The position numbers were made by a program, and so were the translations under genes. From Thermoleophilia bacterium (lineage in GTDB: Bacteria; Actinomycetota; Thermoleophilia; BMS3ABIN01): a stretch of DNA of 34,299 nt. The notes beneath the pieces were generated by a model. The model made no database searches, was not told the origin of the DNA, and saw nothing but the letters and a program-made list of their open reading frames with translations. The DNA lies in the NCBI GenBank assembly GCA_030650885.1, contig JAUSDE010000114.1, positions 1-34,299 on the forward strand. The letters are read 5' to 3'. Shown here one piece after another: positions 15,477 through 27,200 of this stretch (its first letter is position 1; every line of letters begins with the position of its first letter).

Positions 15477-15765
15477 TCAGGCGCCACCCCAGCTCTCGCT
15501 CCGGCAGTTTATTCCGCGGTAAACACCTCTCAGCCAGTACCTCATATCTGATTTTAATCCGTATTTGCAGGCTTTCTGAAGGTTTCAGCTAACTATATAA
15601 GACAGATCCGCGCAAGGGTTTCGATATACGCAGACGGGGAATGTGCAACGCGTAGAGTCCGTATCCGGCTCCGTGCCGGCCGTCGCGCCCGGCCCGGCGC
15701 CCATCCCGAAGTTTAAAAAACCGTCGTACGCGACATAAATAAGCACACTTCTTCAGGGAGGCAGC
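15477..15765. other. Intergenic region, no gene recognised
   Basis: About 290 bp between the NPD-family gene and the small Cys protein. It contains GC-rich segments (GCCGGCCGTCGCGCCCGGCC) and AT-rich patches such as CTATATAAG and GACATAAATAAG that may be promoter elements, but no convincing -35/-10 pair or terminator. Confidence 0.35.
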
Positions 15766-15939
15766 ATGGAATGTTATCTGTGCAAGCACTGCAAGGCCGT
15801 TACCAACTTCCCCATCACAGGCTCGTGCGAAGAGTCGCCGACGGAGGAACATGAGTGGGTATCGGGCGAAATGGTTGAGAACCAGGTGCAGATGATGTGG
15901 GAGCGGGAACCCGACTCGCTGACTTCGGCTTCCAGCTGA
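15766..15939 (+). CDS. 57-residue Cys-rich small protein
   Basis: Too short for the ORF track. ATG 15766 is preceded by CAGGGAGGCAGC, an excellent ribosome site. The product begins MECYLCKHCKAVTNFPITG, with Cys3, Cys6, Cys9 and Cys21 giving a possible small metal site, followed by an acidic segment rich in Glu and Trp. No family is recognised. It stops with TGA 15937, and the coding frame of the downstream flavoprotein is open in the +1 frame from 15923 onward. A +1 shift at AGC-TGA would therefore fuse the two proteins. Either it is an independent small gene translated just before the flavoprotein, or it is the N-terminal part of a frameshifted fusion. Confidence 0.6.
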   Translation: MECYLCKHCKAVTNFPITGSCEESPTEEHEWVSGEMVENQVQMMWEREPDSLTSASS

Positions 15940-16093
15940 AGGGCTTCCAACAGCCCGCCACGACTCGTTTGATACCGCAATAACCGCTGAATCCAACAAG
16001 GGCCGATGGGGCAAGTCCACATCCGTCTGGCTCGACACGACCCCTGCAACCGAATATCCGGAACTCGCCGGAGGGCTCACTGTTGATGTAGCT

Positions 16094-17179
16094 GTGGTCG
16101 GCGGCGGCATCGCCGGGCTTACAGCTGCCTACATGCTCTCACTCGAAGGTCTCCGGGTCGCCGTTGTCGAGGCGATGCGGGTGATAATGGACGTGACTGG
16201 GTTCACTACGGGCAAGCTGACGACACAACACGGCCAGGTGTATGGCCTTATCTCGGAAAGATACGGTCTTGATAAGGCGCAACTCTACGCAGATGCCAAC
16301 CAGGCAGCGCTGGCGCGTATTATCTCGATAATCGAAGACAACAGCATCGATTGTGATTTCCAGCGTACTGATTCATGGCTCTTCACGGAAGAGAGCGCCG
16401 GCCTCGAGACGATCCATGGCGAGGTCGAGCTTGCCCTTAAGCTCGGACTGCCCGCTTCTTATTCGGAAACAACGCCGATGCCCTTCACGAAAGGCGCGAT
16501 GCGCTTCGAGGGACAGGCGCAGTTTCATCCGCGCAAGTACCTCATGTTCCTGGCGGATCAAGTCGTTGCCCGCGGCGGCTCTGTACTTGAGAACACCAGG
16601 GCTCTGGATATAGCTGAAAAAGAGCCGGGCGCGGTTCTGAAAACCAGTCATGGCGACATCACCGCCGGCAGCGTGATCATCGCCACAAACACACCTTTTT
16701 ATCAATCCAGTCTCTATGCCCCGCGGTTCTCGCCCACACGTTCCTATGTGCTCGGCGTCAAACTGGAACAGCAGGTCCCCGAGGGCATGCACTACTGCAT
16801 CGATGATCATGCGGCATCGATACGCAATCAACCCCTGCCCGGTACTGACGAAAGGCTCCTGATGGTCGGCTGCTGGGACAAAAGCCTCGACATCAGTGAG
16901 ACTGAAGCCCAGTATGAAAAAGTGGAAGCATACGCGCGAGAGCGGCTGCCTCTGGCGTCTGTCGACTATCACTGGTTCACTCAGGACCAGAAAACGCCTG
17001 ACCGGATCCCCTGGATCGGGCGCGTGAAGGACTCGCGCCACATTTATGTAGCCACCGGATTCGGCGGCTGGGGGATGACCACCAGTGGTGTCGCCGGCAT
17101 GCTGCTGACCGACATGATAGCTGGCCGCGATACTCCTTATGCGGCTCTGTACGATCCGTCCCGGGCCATTCAGCAGTAA
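16094..17179 (+). CDS. FAD-dependent oxidoreductase (DadA/DAO family), start uncertain
   Basis: The track start GTG 16094 cuts into the first Rossmann strand. In-frame codons upstream read SVWLDTTPATEYPELAGGLTVDVAVV, which is typical N-terminal sequence of this family (relatives of B. subtilis YhfW). The true protein therefore begins at or before about 16000, yet no ATG/GTG/TTG/CTG occurs in frame between the TGA at 15920 and 16094. Visible parts are the FAD-binding GGGIAGLTAAYML, the TTGKLTTQHG motif and the C-terminal GFGGWGMTTSGVAGMLLTDM. YhfW-like proteins carry a C-terminal Rieske [2Fe-2S] domain; this one stops at [11 protein letters not shown] and lacks it. Function: oxidation of an amine or amino acid (inferred). 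It overlaps the convergent atpG by 10 bp. Confidence 0.8.
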   Translation: MVGGGIAGLTAAYMLSLEGLRVAVVEAMRVIMDVTGFTTGKLTTQHGQVYGLISERYGLDKAQLYADANQAALARIISIIEDNSIDCDFQRTDSWLFTEESAGLETIHGEVELALKLGLPASYSETTPMPFTKGAMRFEGQAQFHPRKYLMFLADQVVARGGSVLENTRALDIAEKEPGAVLKTSHGDITAGSVIIATNTPFYQSSLYAPRFSPTRSYVLGVKLEQQVPEGMHYCIDDHAASIRNQPLPGTDERLLMVGCWDKSLDISETEAQYEKVEAYARERLPLASVDYHWFTQDQKTPDRIPWIGRVKDSRHIYVATGFGGWGMTTSGVAGMLLTDMIAGRDTPYAALYDPSRAIQQ

Positions 17180-18153
17180 TCTGCGGAGAGCGCTTCCGAG
17201 CCTGCGACTATATCGAGCAGTTCCGCCGTAATCTCGCCCTGGCGGCGGTTGTTGAAATCGTGTTTCAGCTCCTCCAGGTACTCTCCGATGTTCTTTTCCG
17301 CCACCTGCATGGCCAGCAGGCGGCTGGTGTTTTCGCTGAGCAGCGACTCCACATATGAACGCTCGACCATGATTCGGATGTGTTGCCGTATCAGCTGCCG
17401 GAACAGCTGCCGGGCGTCCATCGTGAACATGGGTACCGATTTCGCCGGCCAGGGACGGACGGCGAGCTCCTTTAGAAAATCCACATCGATCGGCAGCAAT
17501 CGGGACATGTGCGGCCGATAGTGAGCACCTGAAAGCGGTTTGTTATGGAAGATCAGTACAGGAGTCTCCGAGCTCAGCCGATCGCTACCGATGTGCATGA
17601 AGACTTCCCGAACGCAGCGGGTCATGCCATCTACCGAGCCCTGTATCGCGAAGGACCGCTCGACTTCCATGTTCATCGCATTCAGCCGGAAGGCGGCGTG
17701 ATCACCCAGAGTCACCAGGCGTCGCTGCCCTGGAGGAATGCTGAGCCTGTCCATGGTTTCCATGGCGAAGTTCACTATCTGTTCGTTGAACTGGCCGGAA
17801 AGGCCCTGTTCGGAACCGAGTATCAGGGAGATGGTGCGGGACCGGGCGGCAGTGGCTCGCGGTGCGCCGGTGGCGGCTCGTGGTACATGGGCGGCTCTGC
17901 GCGATCCCGGCATTTCTGCAACACCGGTGCCCGCGGATACTGCCGCTTCCACGGCCTTACGGATCTCCGGTGGCCCCTGCTGAAGCACCGCCTGCAGCCC
18001 CAGCTCGATCGCCCGGGAATAGTCGTTGAGCGAGGCCAGGGATTTCTCAAACTGGCGGATGCTGACTACGGCCAGCACCTTCATCGACGAGACGACCGAC
18101 TGCATGTCGCCGGCGTTGTCTATGCGGCGGTGCAGTTCCTCAAGCGTCTGCAT
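17170..18153 (-). CDS. atpG: N-type ATPase gamma subunit
   Basis: Last gene of the nine-gene ATPase operon, 327 residues. The N-terminal helix [25 protein letters not shown] and the C-terminal helix [30 protein letters not shown] form the coiled-coil rotor shaft inside the alpha3beta3 head. The middle segment [17 protein letters not shown] is the conserved gamma motif. A Pro/Arg/Ala-rich insert (about 78-105) is longer than in standard F-type gamma subunits (about 290 residues). The gene overlaps the end of atpA by 14 bp, indicating translational coupling. It converges with the FAD oxidoreductase gene with a 10-bp overlap, and no terminator is visible between them. Confidence 0.93.
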   Translation of the reverse strand: MQTLEELHRRIDNAGDMQSVVSSMKVLAVVSIRQFEKSLASLNDYSRAIELGLQAVLQQGPPEIRKAVEAAVSAGTGVAEMPGSRRAAHVPRAATGAPRATAARSRTISLILGSEQGLSGQFNEQIVNFAMETMDRLSIPPGQRRLVTLGDHAAFRLNAMNMEVERSFAIQGSVDGMTRCVREVFMHIGSDRLSSETPVLIFHNKPLSGAHYRPHMSRLLPIDVDFLKELAVRPWPAKSVPMFTMDARQLFRQLIRQHIRIMVERSYVESLLSENTSRLLAMQVAEKNIGEYLEELKHDFNNRRQGEITAELLDIVAGSEALSADYC

Positions 18154-19762
18154 CCGGACCCGTTTCCGAAATCGTTCCTGCCTGCGCGGCGCTTCCCGCT
18201 CCTGCCGCTGACAATTCAGTGACTGCGCCGAGCTTCAGGGCGTTGCCGATCCTCTCGGTGATCGCTGTGATGTCCGCGTCCGTTAGTTCCCCGCCATCGA
18301 GGATCGCCCGGCACATTTCCGGGAGGTGGTTCTCGATCTCCTTCTCGACGCTGCGCTTGGCGTCGGTGATGTCGTCGAGGCGAAGGCCGTCGAACAGTCC
18401 CCTGGTGACACCGAGAAGAACCGCGATCTGTTCCGGTGCCGTGCGGGGCCGATACTGGGCCTGCTTCAGGGTCTCGCGCACCCGGCGGCCGCGCTCCAGC
18501 GCCTGGCGGGTCTCTTCCTCCAGATTGGTGCCGAAGCGCGAGAAGGTCTCCAGCTCCTCGAACTGGGAATATGACAGACGCAGGTCTCCGGCAACCGCCT
18601 TATAAGCAGGCAGCTGGGCCTTGCCGCCCACGCGCGATACCGAGCGGCCCACGTCAACAGGCGGCAGGACTCCTTCCTGGAAGAGCTTCGGCGACAGGTA
18701 CACCTGGCCGTCGGTGATGGAGATGAGGTTCGTCGGTATGTAGGCTGACAGGTTCTGCGCCTCCGTCTCGACTATGGGAAGCGCCGTCAGTGAGCCACCT
18801 CCCAGCTCCTCAGTGAGGCGGGTGGCGCGTTCCAGCAGCCGCGAATGGATATAAAAGATGTCGCCCGGATAAGCCTCACGGGCCGGAGGCCTCCTTAGCA
18901 GAAGCGAAAGCTCGCGGTAGGCGCGGGCGTGGCGGGTAAGGTCGTCATAGACGATGAGCACGTCGCGGCCGCGTTCCATGAAATATTCGGCGATTGCGGT
19001 GGCGGCGTAGGGAGCGGCGTATCTGAGGCCCAATGGGTCGTCGCCGGATGCGACGACGACCACGCTCTTCTCCATGGCGCCATGGCGGCGCAGGTCGTCG
19101 ATGACACCGGCCACTGCTGAGCCGCGTTGTTCCATGGCGCAATAGACAGAAATCACGTCCTTATCGACCTGGTTGATGATGGTGTCGACGGCGATGGCGG
19201 TCTTGCCGGTATGGCGGTCGCCGATGATCAGCTCACGCTGGCCGCGGCCGATGGGTATCAGCGCGTCGATTACCTGGATGCCGGTCTGGAGAGGCACGCT
19301 CACGGGAGCGCGGTCCATGATCGGCGGCGCCGGGCTCTCGATGGGGCGCCTGGTGACCTCGGGAATGGCGCCGCCTCCATCCAGCGGCATGCCCTTGGCG
19401 TCGACGACCCGGCCCAGCAGACCATCACCCACGGGAACGTCGACTACGCGTCCGGTGCGGCTCACCGTCTGGCCCGCCTCGATGCCCGCCTGCTTGTCGA
19501 GCAGGATGACAGCTACTTCGTCGGGCTCGAGGTTGAGGGCGATACCCAGCTTGCCGCCGGGGAATCGCACCAGCTCTTCAGACTTGACATTGGGTAGACC
19601 TGTGATACGAGCGATGCCCTTGCCCACGAAACACACGGTGCCCGACTCCTTGAAGCCCAGCCCGGTTTCCTGCTCCGACAGGACGTCGCCGACGGCGCCG
19701 ACCGTCTCGTCGATTACCCGCTTAAGGTCATCGGAAGCTTTTTTGTCGTCAGTGTCACTCAT
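18140..19762 (-). CDS. atpA: N-type ATPase alpha subunit
   Basis: The track start at 19819 would run into atpF; ATG 19762 ([13 protein letters not shown]), behind GGGAGAGGAACG, gives 540 residues. Visible parts are the N-terminal beta-barrel ([17 protein letters not shown]), the P-loop GDRHTGKT at 181-188, the [21 protein letters not shown] Walker B region, and SSRVGGKAQ-like [15 protein letters not shown] with the arginine finger. It forms the non-catalytic nucleotide sites in the F1 head. Its C-terminal tail ([20 protein letters not shown]) is a low-complexity extension. It overlaps atpG by 14 bp and starts 7 bp after atpF. The order F-A-G without a separate delta gene is characteristic of N-ATPases. 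Confidence 0.96.
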   Translation of the reverse strand: MSDTDDKKASDDLKRVIDETVGAVGDVLSEQETGLGFKESGTVCFVGKGIARITGLPNVKSEELVRFPGGKLGIALNLEPDEVAVILLDKQAGIEAGQTVSRTGRVVDVPVGDGLLGRVVDAKGMPLDGGGAIPEVTRRPIESPAPPIMDRAPVSVPLQTGIQVIDALIPIGRGQRELIIGDRHTGKTAIAVDTIINQVDKDVISVYCAMEQRGSAVAGVIDDLRRHGAMEKSVVVVASGDDPLGLRYAAPYAATAIAEYFMERGRDVLIVYDDLTRHARAYRELSLLLRRPPAREAYPGDIFYIHSRLLERATRLTEELGGGSLTALPIVETEAQNLSAYIPTNLISITDGQVYLSPKLFQEGVLPPVDVGRSVSRVGGKAQLPAYKAVAGDLRLSYSQFEELETFSRFGTNLEEETRQALERGRRVRETLKQAQYRPRTAPEQIAVLLGVTRGLFDGLRLDDITDAKRSVEKEIENHLPEMCRAILDGGELTDADITAITERIGNALKLGAVTELSAAGAGSAAQAGTISETGPDADA

Positions 19763-19769
19763 AGTTCGC

Positions 19770-20576
19770 TCATCGTTCCTCTCCCGGCTTCCGGGCAAAT
19801 GCCCGTGACAGATTCTCATCCAGGGTCTCGAGATAGTTCTGCAGGCTCCAGGCGGCGGTCTGTCCGCCGGCCCGGAGTTCGATGCCGCAGATCAGATCCG
19901 GGGATAACTCGAAGCGGAGGTTGAAGTCGCCGGCCAGGAGCAGCCGTACCGCCGCCTCGATCCGCTCCCGTGTCTCATCGTCGATCTCGAAAGCGGTGCA
20001 GATCACAGCTTCGGGTTTCCAGCCAGCTCCGGGCTCGTCACCGGTTGGAGTCGCTTCAGCATTCGGGGTTGAGAAGGCCTCGAACCCGGGTTCCTGTGCC
20101 CCCGGCAGACGGGCAATAAAAGTATCGATTATATGGCGTTCCAGGTCAACGCCCGCGAGGTCTTCCAGGACACGTCGAGAGATCTCGTAAACCTGTTCTC
20201 CGGCCCGCTGACGCAGGTCGCTCAGGAATGACTGTTTCTCGCGCTCGACAGACTGGCGCCAGCGCTCCTGGCGCTCTTCGATCTCGTCGCGGGCTTGCTG
20301 GATCAGGTCGCGCCTCCAGGCCGCTGCTTCCTCCTGTGCGGCAGAGAGCATCTCGCCGCGCTTATCCTCGATCTCCTGGCGTTCAGAGTGACAGACCGCG
20401 GCTTCCCTGGTGGCTGCCGCCAGCTTGCTCTCCGCTTCGTCGAGGTCGGCGCCGATGCGGTGCTCCCGCTCGTCCATGGTCCGCAGTATCGGTTTGTACA
20501 GGAACCGCTTCAGCAACAGCATCAGCACCACGAAGTTGACGATCTGCGCGAACAATGTGAATAGATCGATGTGCAC
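19770..20576 (-). CDS. atpF: N-type ATPase b subunit with delta-like C-terminus
   Basis: 268 residues. A single N-terminal membrane helix ([19 protein letters not shown]) leads into a long charged stalk helix (about 40-145), as in b subunits. The chain is about 100 residues longer than a usual b. The extra part (about 185-262), with [30 protein letters not shown], resembles the C-terminal half of the delta subunit, which links the peripheral stalk to the top of F1. No separate atpH is present in the operon, so this gene probably supplies both functions. It lies 47 bp after atpE and 7 bp before atpA. The delta resemblance is my reading of the motif. Confidence 0.92.
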   Translation of the reverse strand: MHIDLFTLFAQIVNFVVLMLLLKRFLYKPILRTMDEREHRIGADLDEAESKLAAATREAAVCHSERQEIEDKRGEMLSAAQEEAAAWRRDLIQQARDEIEERQERWRQSVEREKQSFLSDLRQRAGEQVYEISRRVLEDLAGVDLERHIIDTFIARLPGAQEPGFEAFSTPNAEATPTGDEPGAGWKPEAVICTAFEIDDETRERIEAAVRLLLAGDFNLRFELSPDLICGIELRAGGQTAAWSLQNYLETLDENLSRAFARKPGEER

Positions 20577-20623
20577 CCGTTTATCCTTCCACCGATATCT
20601 TGTCCCGGTACGCTGGCAACCGT

Positions 20624-20896
20624 TTATCCTCCGGCTGACATCTTGTCCCAGAACGGGTTGACAAAAATCAGGATTATGGAGATGACGAAGCAGTAGATGG
20701 CGATGGATTCGATCATCGCCAGCCCCACGAAGAGGATGCGGGACAGTATGTCCGCCTCGTCAGGTTGCTGGGCGATCGACTGCAGAGCCCGCGACACGGC
20801 GCGCCCTTCCGCGAGCGCCGGAGCGATCGAGCCGATCGCCATGGTCATGCCTGCCATCGCCATCGATCCCAGGCCGATTATGGTTGTGCTGTCCAT
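20624..20896 (-). CDS. atpE: N-type ATPase c subunit (rotor ring), two-carboxylate type
   Basis: The track shows a 316-residue frame, but the real gene is the last 90 codons starting at ATG 20896 with a perfect GGGAGGGAACC site. Two membrane helices are joined by the polar loop QSIAQQPDEAD. Helix 1 carries APALAE with Glu30, where Na+-type rings have Gln or Glu. Helix 2 carries MIESIAIYCF with the ion-carrying Glu63, then Ser64 and Tyr68. This E...ES...Y pattern is the two-carboxylate motif described for Na+-linked rotors and N-ATPases, although the usual Thr after ES is Ile. The family is proposed to pump Na+; ion specificity here is inferred only. It lies 14 bp after atpB. Confidence 0.95.
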   Translation of the reverse strand: MDSTTIIGLGSMAMAGMTMAIGSIAPALAEGRAVSRALQSIAQQPDEADILSRILFVGLAMIESIAIYCFVISIILIFVNPFWDKMSAGG

Positions 20897-20910
20897 GGTT
20901 CCCTCCCAGA

Positions 20911-21603
20911 TCAGTTTGTCAGTGTTTTGTCCTGCGTCCGATGTGTGCCTGCTGCGGACGCGATGTAGATAGCCGCCAGCACCGCGAATATATACGCCTG
21001 TATCTGGCCGATGAGCAGCCCGAACATCTTCATCACCACGGGCAGGAAGAAGGGGACGACGGCCAGCAGCGCTCCGGCTATCATCGACTCGCTCATGATG
21101 CTGCCGAATAGCCGGACGGCCAGGGTCAGGGTGCGGGTGAAGTCGCCGAGGATGTGCATCGGCAGCATCAGCGGCGACGGCTCGATATAGTGGCGCAAAA
21201 ACCCCCCGACACCCTGGGCGGCGATACTGTAAGCTGGCACCGCAAAAAAGACGCAGAGAGCCAGCGCCGTCGTCGTCGAAAGCGAACCGGTCGGCGGCCG
21301 GTATTCGGGGATGACGATCAGCAGGTTGGAAAAAGAGATGAAGAGGAACAGGGTCCCCAGGAAAGGCAGATAGCGATTTATCTGCGGGCCGATGATCTCG
21401 CGGATATGGCTGCGCATCAGAGTCACGACCGCCTCGAAGATGTTCTGCCAGCGGCTGAGGGGCGGATGCATCGTCAACTTGCGCGTGGCCAGCCAGGCGC
21501 AGAATACGATGAGTACCATGACCCCCCAGGTGAAGAGGATGGTGAGGTTGATATTGACGAAACCCCAGCTCCATACGACTGTAGTGTCGGGGCTGATCTC
21601 CAT
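20911..21603 (-). CDS. atpB: N-type ATPase a subunit
   Basis: 230 residues with five or six membrane helices. The essential arginine is Arg164 in TLTLAVRLFGSIMSE (family motif LxLRLFGN). The stretch FLGTLFLFISFSNLLIVIPEYRPPTGSLSTTTALAL is the conserved middle region, with PTGSLSTT equivalent to PTADLNTT. The C-terminal helix contains GLLIGQIQAYIFAVLAAIYI, another a-subunit hallmark. It forms the two ion half-channels next to the c ring. It starts right after the atpR stop (1 bp gap). GGAGAT-type sequence overlapping the atpR end serves as ribosome site. Confidence 0.95.
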   Translation of the reverse strand: MEISPDTTVVWSWGFVNINLTILFTWGVMVLIVFCAWLATRKLTMHPPLSRWQNIFEAVVTLMRSHIREIIGPQINRYLPFLGTLFLFISFSNLLIVIPEYRPPTGSLSTTTALALCVFFAVPAYSIAAQGVGGFLRHYIEPSPLMLPMHILGDFTRTLTLAVRLFGSIMSESMIAGALLAVVPFFLPVVMKMFGLLIGQIQAYIFAVLAAIYIASAAGTHRTQDKTLTN

Positions 21604-21604
21604 C

Positions 21605-21910
21605 TCAACAGCTCTCGTCCGAAGCCGGAAGCGCCGGTTCCGGCTTGCCCCAGCGGCGTACCAGGATCATGCGAGCACCGATGAAGCAGGCGGCACAGAT
21701 CAGGATGCCCTGCAATTCCGCTACCCGGGCGATCAGTACGAAGCCGGCCAGGCATAGCGCCAGCCTGCCGATGTAGCTGCCCAGCACCAGGAATGCCGGC
21801 TGGCTTGAGGATGATAGCCGCTGCAGCGTCAGCCACAGACCACCGAAATAAATGATTCCCAGGGCCAGGCCGGCGACAGCTGGCAATATTATCTGCACCA
21901 CTACCATCAT
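21605..21910 (-). CDS. atpR: N-ATPase accessory membrane subunit AtpR
   Basis: 101 residues with three hydrophobic helices (about 4-24, 38-62, 66-82) and a short polar tail. AtpR is found only in N-ATPase operons, between atpQ and atpB. That position, the length and the three-helix layout identify it better than sequence motifs. Arg49 in helix 2 (GSYIGRLALCLAGF) is a typical buried Arg of the family. Its role is unproven; it is thought to assist rotor assembly or ion selectivity together with AtpQ. It overlaps atpQ by 4 bp (ATGA). Confidence 0.88.
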   Translation of the reverse strand: MMVVVQIILPAVAGLALGIIYFGGLWLTLQRLSSSSQPAFLVLGSYIGRLALCLAGFVLIARVAELQGILICAACFIGARMILVRRWGKPEPALPASDESC

Positions 21911-22291
21911 CTGTCCTCCCGGTCGTCCTGCCGTCGGATCCAGTACCAGGCGTTAAGGCAGCCGAGGAAGAGCCCGGTTGCCATCAGCGCCAGAGCCCAG
22001 GAAAAGCTGGTTGTGTACCGGTTGTCGATCCAGTTGCCGATGGCCAGGCCTGCCAGCGTCGGGATTACCACCGACCAGCCTGTCAGGTTGAAGCGCATGA
22101 AGTCGTACCAGAAGCGGCTGTGGTCGCGCTTTCTGGAGTCGCGTCCCCTTCCACCGGATCCCGGGCCGGTCAGATCCATTTTTTGCCGGCGATCCGAAAT
22201 GCGCCTTTCACCATAGCGGCGATCAGCGGTACGGCGTTCAGCCTGGCGGCGCTCCTCGCCGCGATAGCTTTTATCACCATCCGGGCGCTCC

Positions 22292-22311
<20 letters not shown>
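21907..22311 (-). CDS. atpQ: N-ATPase accessory subunit AtpQ (AtpI-like)
   Basis: 134 residues. The first about 65 are hydrophilic and extremely rich in Arg/Asp/Glu (RGEERRQAERRTADRR), longer than in standard AtpI proteins. Two membrane helices follow (SVVIPTLAGLAIGNWID and SWALALMATGLFLGCLNAWYWI), with the AtpI hallmark GNWIDNRYTTSFSWALALMATGLFLG. AtpI-like proteins help assemble the c ring and may handle divalent cations. It overlaps atpC by 20 bp; two ATGs (22311, 22302) are possible, with GAGGAAGAAG in front. The charged N-terminal extension is an interesting feature of unknown role. Confidence 0.88.
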
Positions 22312-24186
<1,875 letters not shown>

Positions 24187-24239
24187 CTAACCTGGGATTA
24201 GAGGAAGTTACCGTTTGTTGTGCTTGATGACGCCAGCGC

Positions 24240-27200
24240 CTACTCGTACCGGAGCGCCTCCGCCGGGTAGACCTTTGAGGCCTGATGGGCCGGAAGATAA
24301 GTCGTAAGCAATGAAGCGGCATAGGCGAGAACACCGATGAAGACGACATTGAACCAGGGTATCTGGTAGGTCAGGCCGGCCATGTCCTTGGCGATGAAAG
24401 TCATCACCGAGTAACAGAGGGTGAGCCCCAGAACCGAGCCGATGGTTATGCCGAGCAGGGCCACGAATGACGATTCCAGCAGGAATGCTTTCTGCACCAT
24501 TCCCCGGCGGAAACCGATGGCACGCAGCATCCCGATCTGCTGGCGCCGTTCCACTACCGCGCGGGCCGCGATGACGCCGAGCGCAGCTATGCCCACCACG
24601 AGCCCCAGGCCCATGAAGCCCGTCAGAAGGTTGTTGATCATTGACATGGCCCGCATGGAGGAGCGGATGTTGTCTTCTATGACTATCGTGTTCATGCCGC
24701 TCTCGTAAAAAGTCCGCTGCAGGCCTCTCGACGCGTCGACCGCATTCACTCCCGGAGCCGTCCGGAACCAGAACGAAGTGGGGGGCACCGGCCTCGACGA
24801 CATCTGCGAGATCGTATCCTGAGAAGTGAAGATGCCCATGGTGGCATAGAAGGCCAGTGGCTCGATGACACCGATGACCTTGAGACGTGAAAGCTCGCCC
24901 GTGACCGGATCCTTTACCTCGATGAACAGGTTATCCGGCAACTCCTCGTCCTCCTGATAGACACCGCTCATCTGGAACGTTATCGCCGGCCCTCCCTGAT
25001 TAAAATTGCTGTGGGTGGGAAGCAGGCTGGAGTGGACGACAGCAAGGCCCGGCTGGTTCTTGATCGCCTGCCATACTTCGGCGTCGGTCTTGAAGGACTT
25101 GTCCTTCATCTTGAAAGTGTAATTGATGTTATCCAGGTAACCGGCGTCGGCGCCCTGGATGGCGAACTGCGACCATTCCTGGTTTTCCGCGCCGACCTGC
25201 CGTAGTTCGGCGCCAGCGGTCGCCAGGCTGCCGATGGCGGTGAAGTCGTCCGGGCCGATACCGTCACCCTTTGTGGCCAGAGTGCCGTTCACGTCGGTCA
25301 CCGGATTGGAATAACCGGTGATCCCCTGAACTTCAAATCCTCCTGAGACCCGCGGAATATCGTCGTAGAGAGCTGAAAAAGAGTTCATCATCGCCGACAT
25401 GAAGGTCATGGTGAAGATGATCAGTGAGAACATGGCCAGGGCCATGCCGGTGCGAAATCGGGTACGCATGGGGTAGTTGACCGAGATCTTGAGTATCGGC
25501 GGCAATCCCTTCAGCCGCCCGAAAACGCCCACGACCGCCGCCAGCAGGATGTCTGAGTTGTACATCACTGCCCAGATTGAACCGGCGACAACGGCGATGC
25601 CGGAAAGGATGAACATCTCCATGCCGGCGTTCATGTCTTCGGGCCAGAAAGGAAATATCGTGTTCCACACAGATTCGGGTGGCAGCCACCAGGCCAGCAG
25701 TCCCAGACCGGCGATGGTGAAGACGATGCGGTCCGGCAGGCGGAAATACCTGAGCACAAAGGGGATCCCGACGATCAGGAACGAGGTTCCCAGCATGAAC
25801 CAGCCGGACTGCTTCGAGCTGAGCCCAACCATGGTCAACAGTACACCGAATATCAGCATGCCGATGCTGGTCAACAGCCAGCGCAGCCGGCGGCCACCCT
25901 TTTCCGGCTCCGGGATGTCGCGGATGGCTCGCACGATATTCAGGTGGCCGGTCCGCCAGGCGGAAATAATGACAATGATGTAGGTGGCGATCATCCCCAT
26001 GGAGTAGGCGATGACCAGGCTCTTCACGTTGAAGCTGAAAGAGAAGCTGAACTCCTCGAAGCTGCCGAAGGCGCTGGCAAGGATCTGCACCATGCCCCAG
26101 CCGACGACAACGCCGAGCACCGCCCCGACAGCCGCCGCCAGCGCCGCGTAGACCACCCCTTCAAAAGCGAAGACCTTGAGGATGTCGCGGCGCTTGGAGC
26201 CCATCGCCCGCATCACGCCGAGCTCGGTCTTGCGCTCCGCAGCAAGCATCACAAAAATCAGAAATATCAAAAGGACGCCTGCGATCATTGAGAATTCGCC
26301 GAAAAGCAGAAAGATACTGGTGAAACTGCTCGCAGCCTGTTCGGCCTCAGCAAGAGCCTTTTGCTTCAGGGGCTGTATCTCAAGGTTGGTATCGGCGATC
26401 GCCGGTTCGAGAGCCGCTGTCACCGCGTCGGTGCGGTCGACACCCTCAAAAACGCCACCCTGGTTGGAAATCAGCACCATGTTATAGCTGTCCGGCTTTG
26501 CGGCAAGATCACGCGCCACTCTGATCGGGACAACCATTGAAGGCGCGATCGATCCTGACTTGCCGCCACTGTCATATACTCCCGCAACATTCAGCAGACG
26601 CGGGCCGGAAGCGGAAAAGACCTGGACCTGGCCGCCTTCCTTGACGTCTAGTTTATCCGCGGCCTTTGTGCTCATGAAGGCATCATTTTCGGATAGCGAT
26701 TCGATGGTCAGCACCTGGCCGGATGCCGTTTCAAGCGGCTCGGTCTGCGCGGCATAGTCGCTCTCTACGCCGAGGACCTGAAGTTCAGGGAGATTCTGTC
26801 TGCTGGCTGGCGAAAGTGCCGGGTACGTATCGGCCACGACTGGCGCGATGCCGTCAGTCAGACCGTCAGCTGCGAGCGCTCCCCGGATCCTGTCGACTTC
26901 CGCCGGGCCGAAAAACTGGCCGTTGGTCTGGGCTCTGCCGGTCTGGTTGCCCATATGGCTTTCCTGGTCGGACACGCTTTTTGCCCTGACTATCTCGTCG
27001 ACGGGCCCCAGCTGATCCATGGCACTCTTCCTGATTGAAAAATTCATCGTGTCGCCGGTGGAGAGAGCTGCGGAGAAAAGCAGCGTCGTCAGCATCAGGC
27101 CGAGGACTATCAGGGAAGTCTGAGCCGGCCTCCTGGTGATGTTGCGCACGCCCATCTTGAACAGCACCGGGTTGCGGAGCGCCGCTATTATTATGATCCC

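Noticed and set aside
15920-15922. TGA before the DadA-type flavoprotein considered as a second selenocysteine codon
   Set aside because: Upstream in-frame codons do not resemble the family and no suitable hairpin or Cys motif is present.
16373-17041. 222-residue minus-strand ORF
   Set aside because: Antisense to the DadA-type flavoprotein with no ribosome site or motif.
20624-21574. 316-residue ORF on the minus strand
   Set aside because: Only its last 90 codons (from ATG 20896 with a perfect ribosome site) are real, as atpE; the rest is the wrong frame over atpB.
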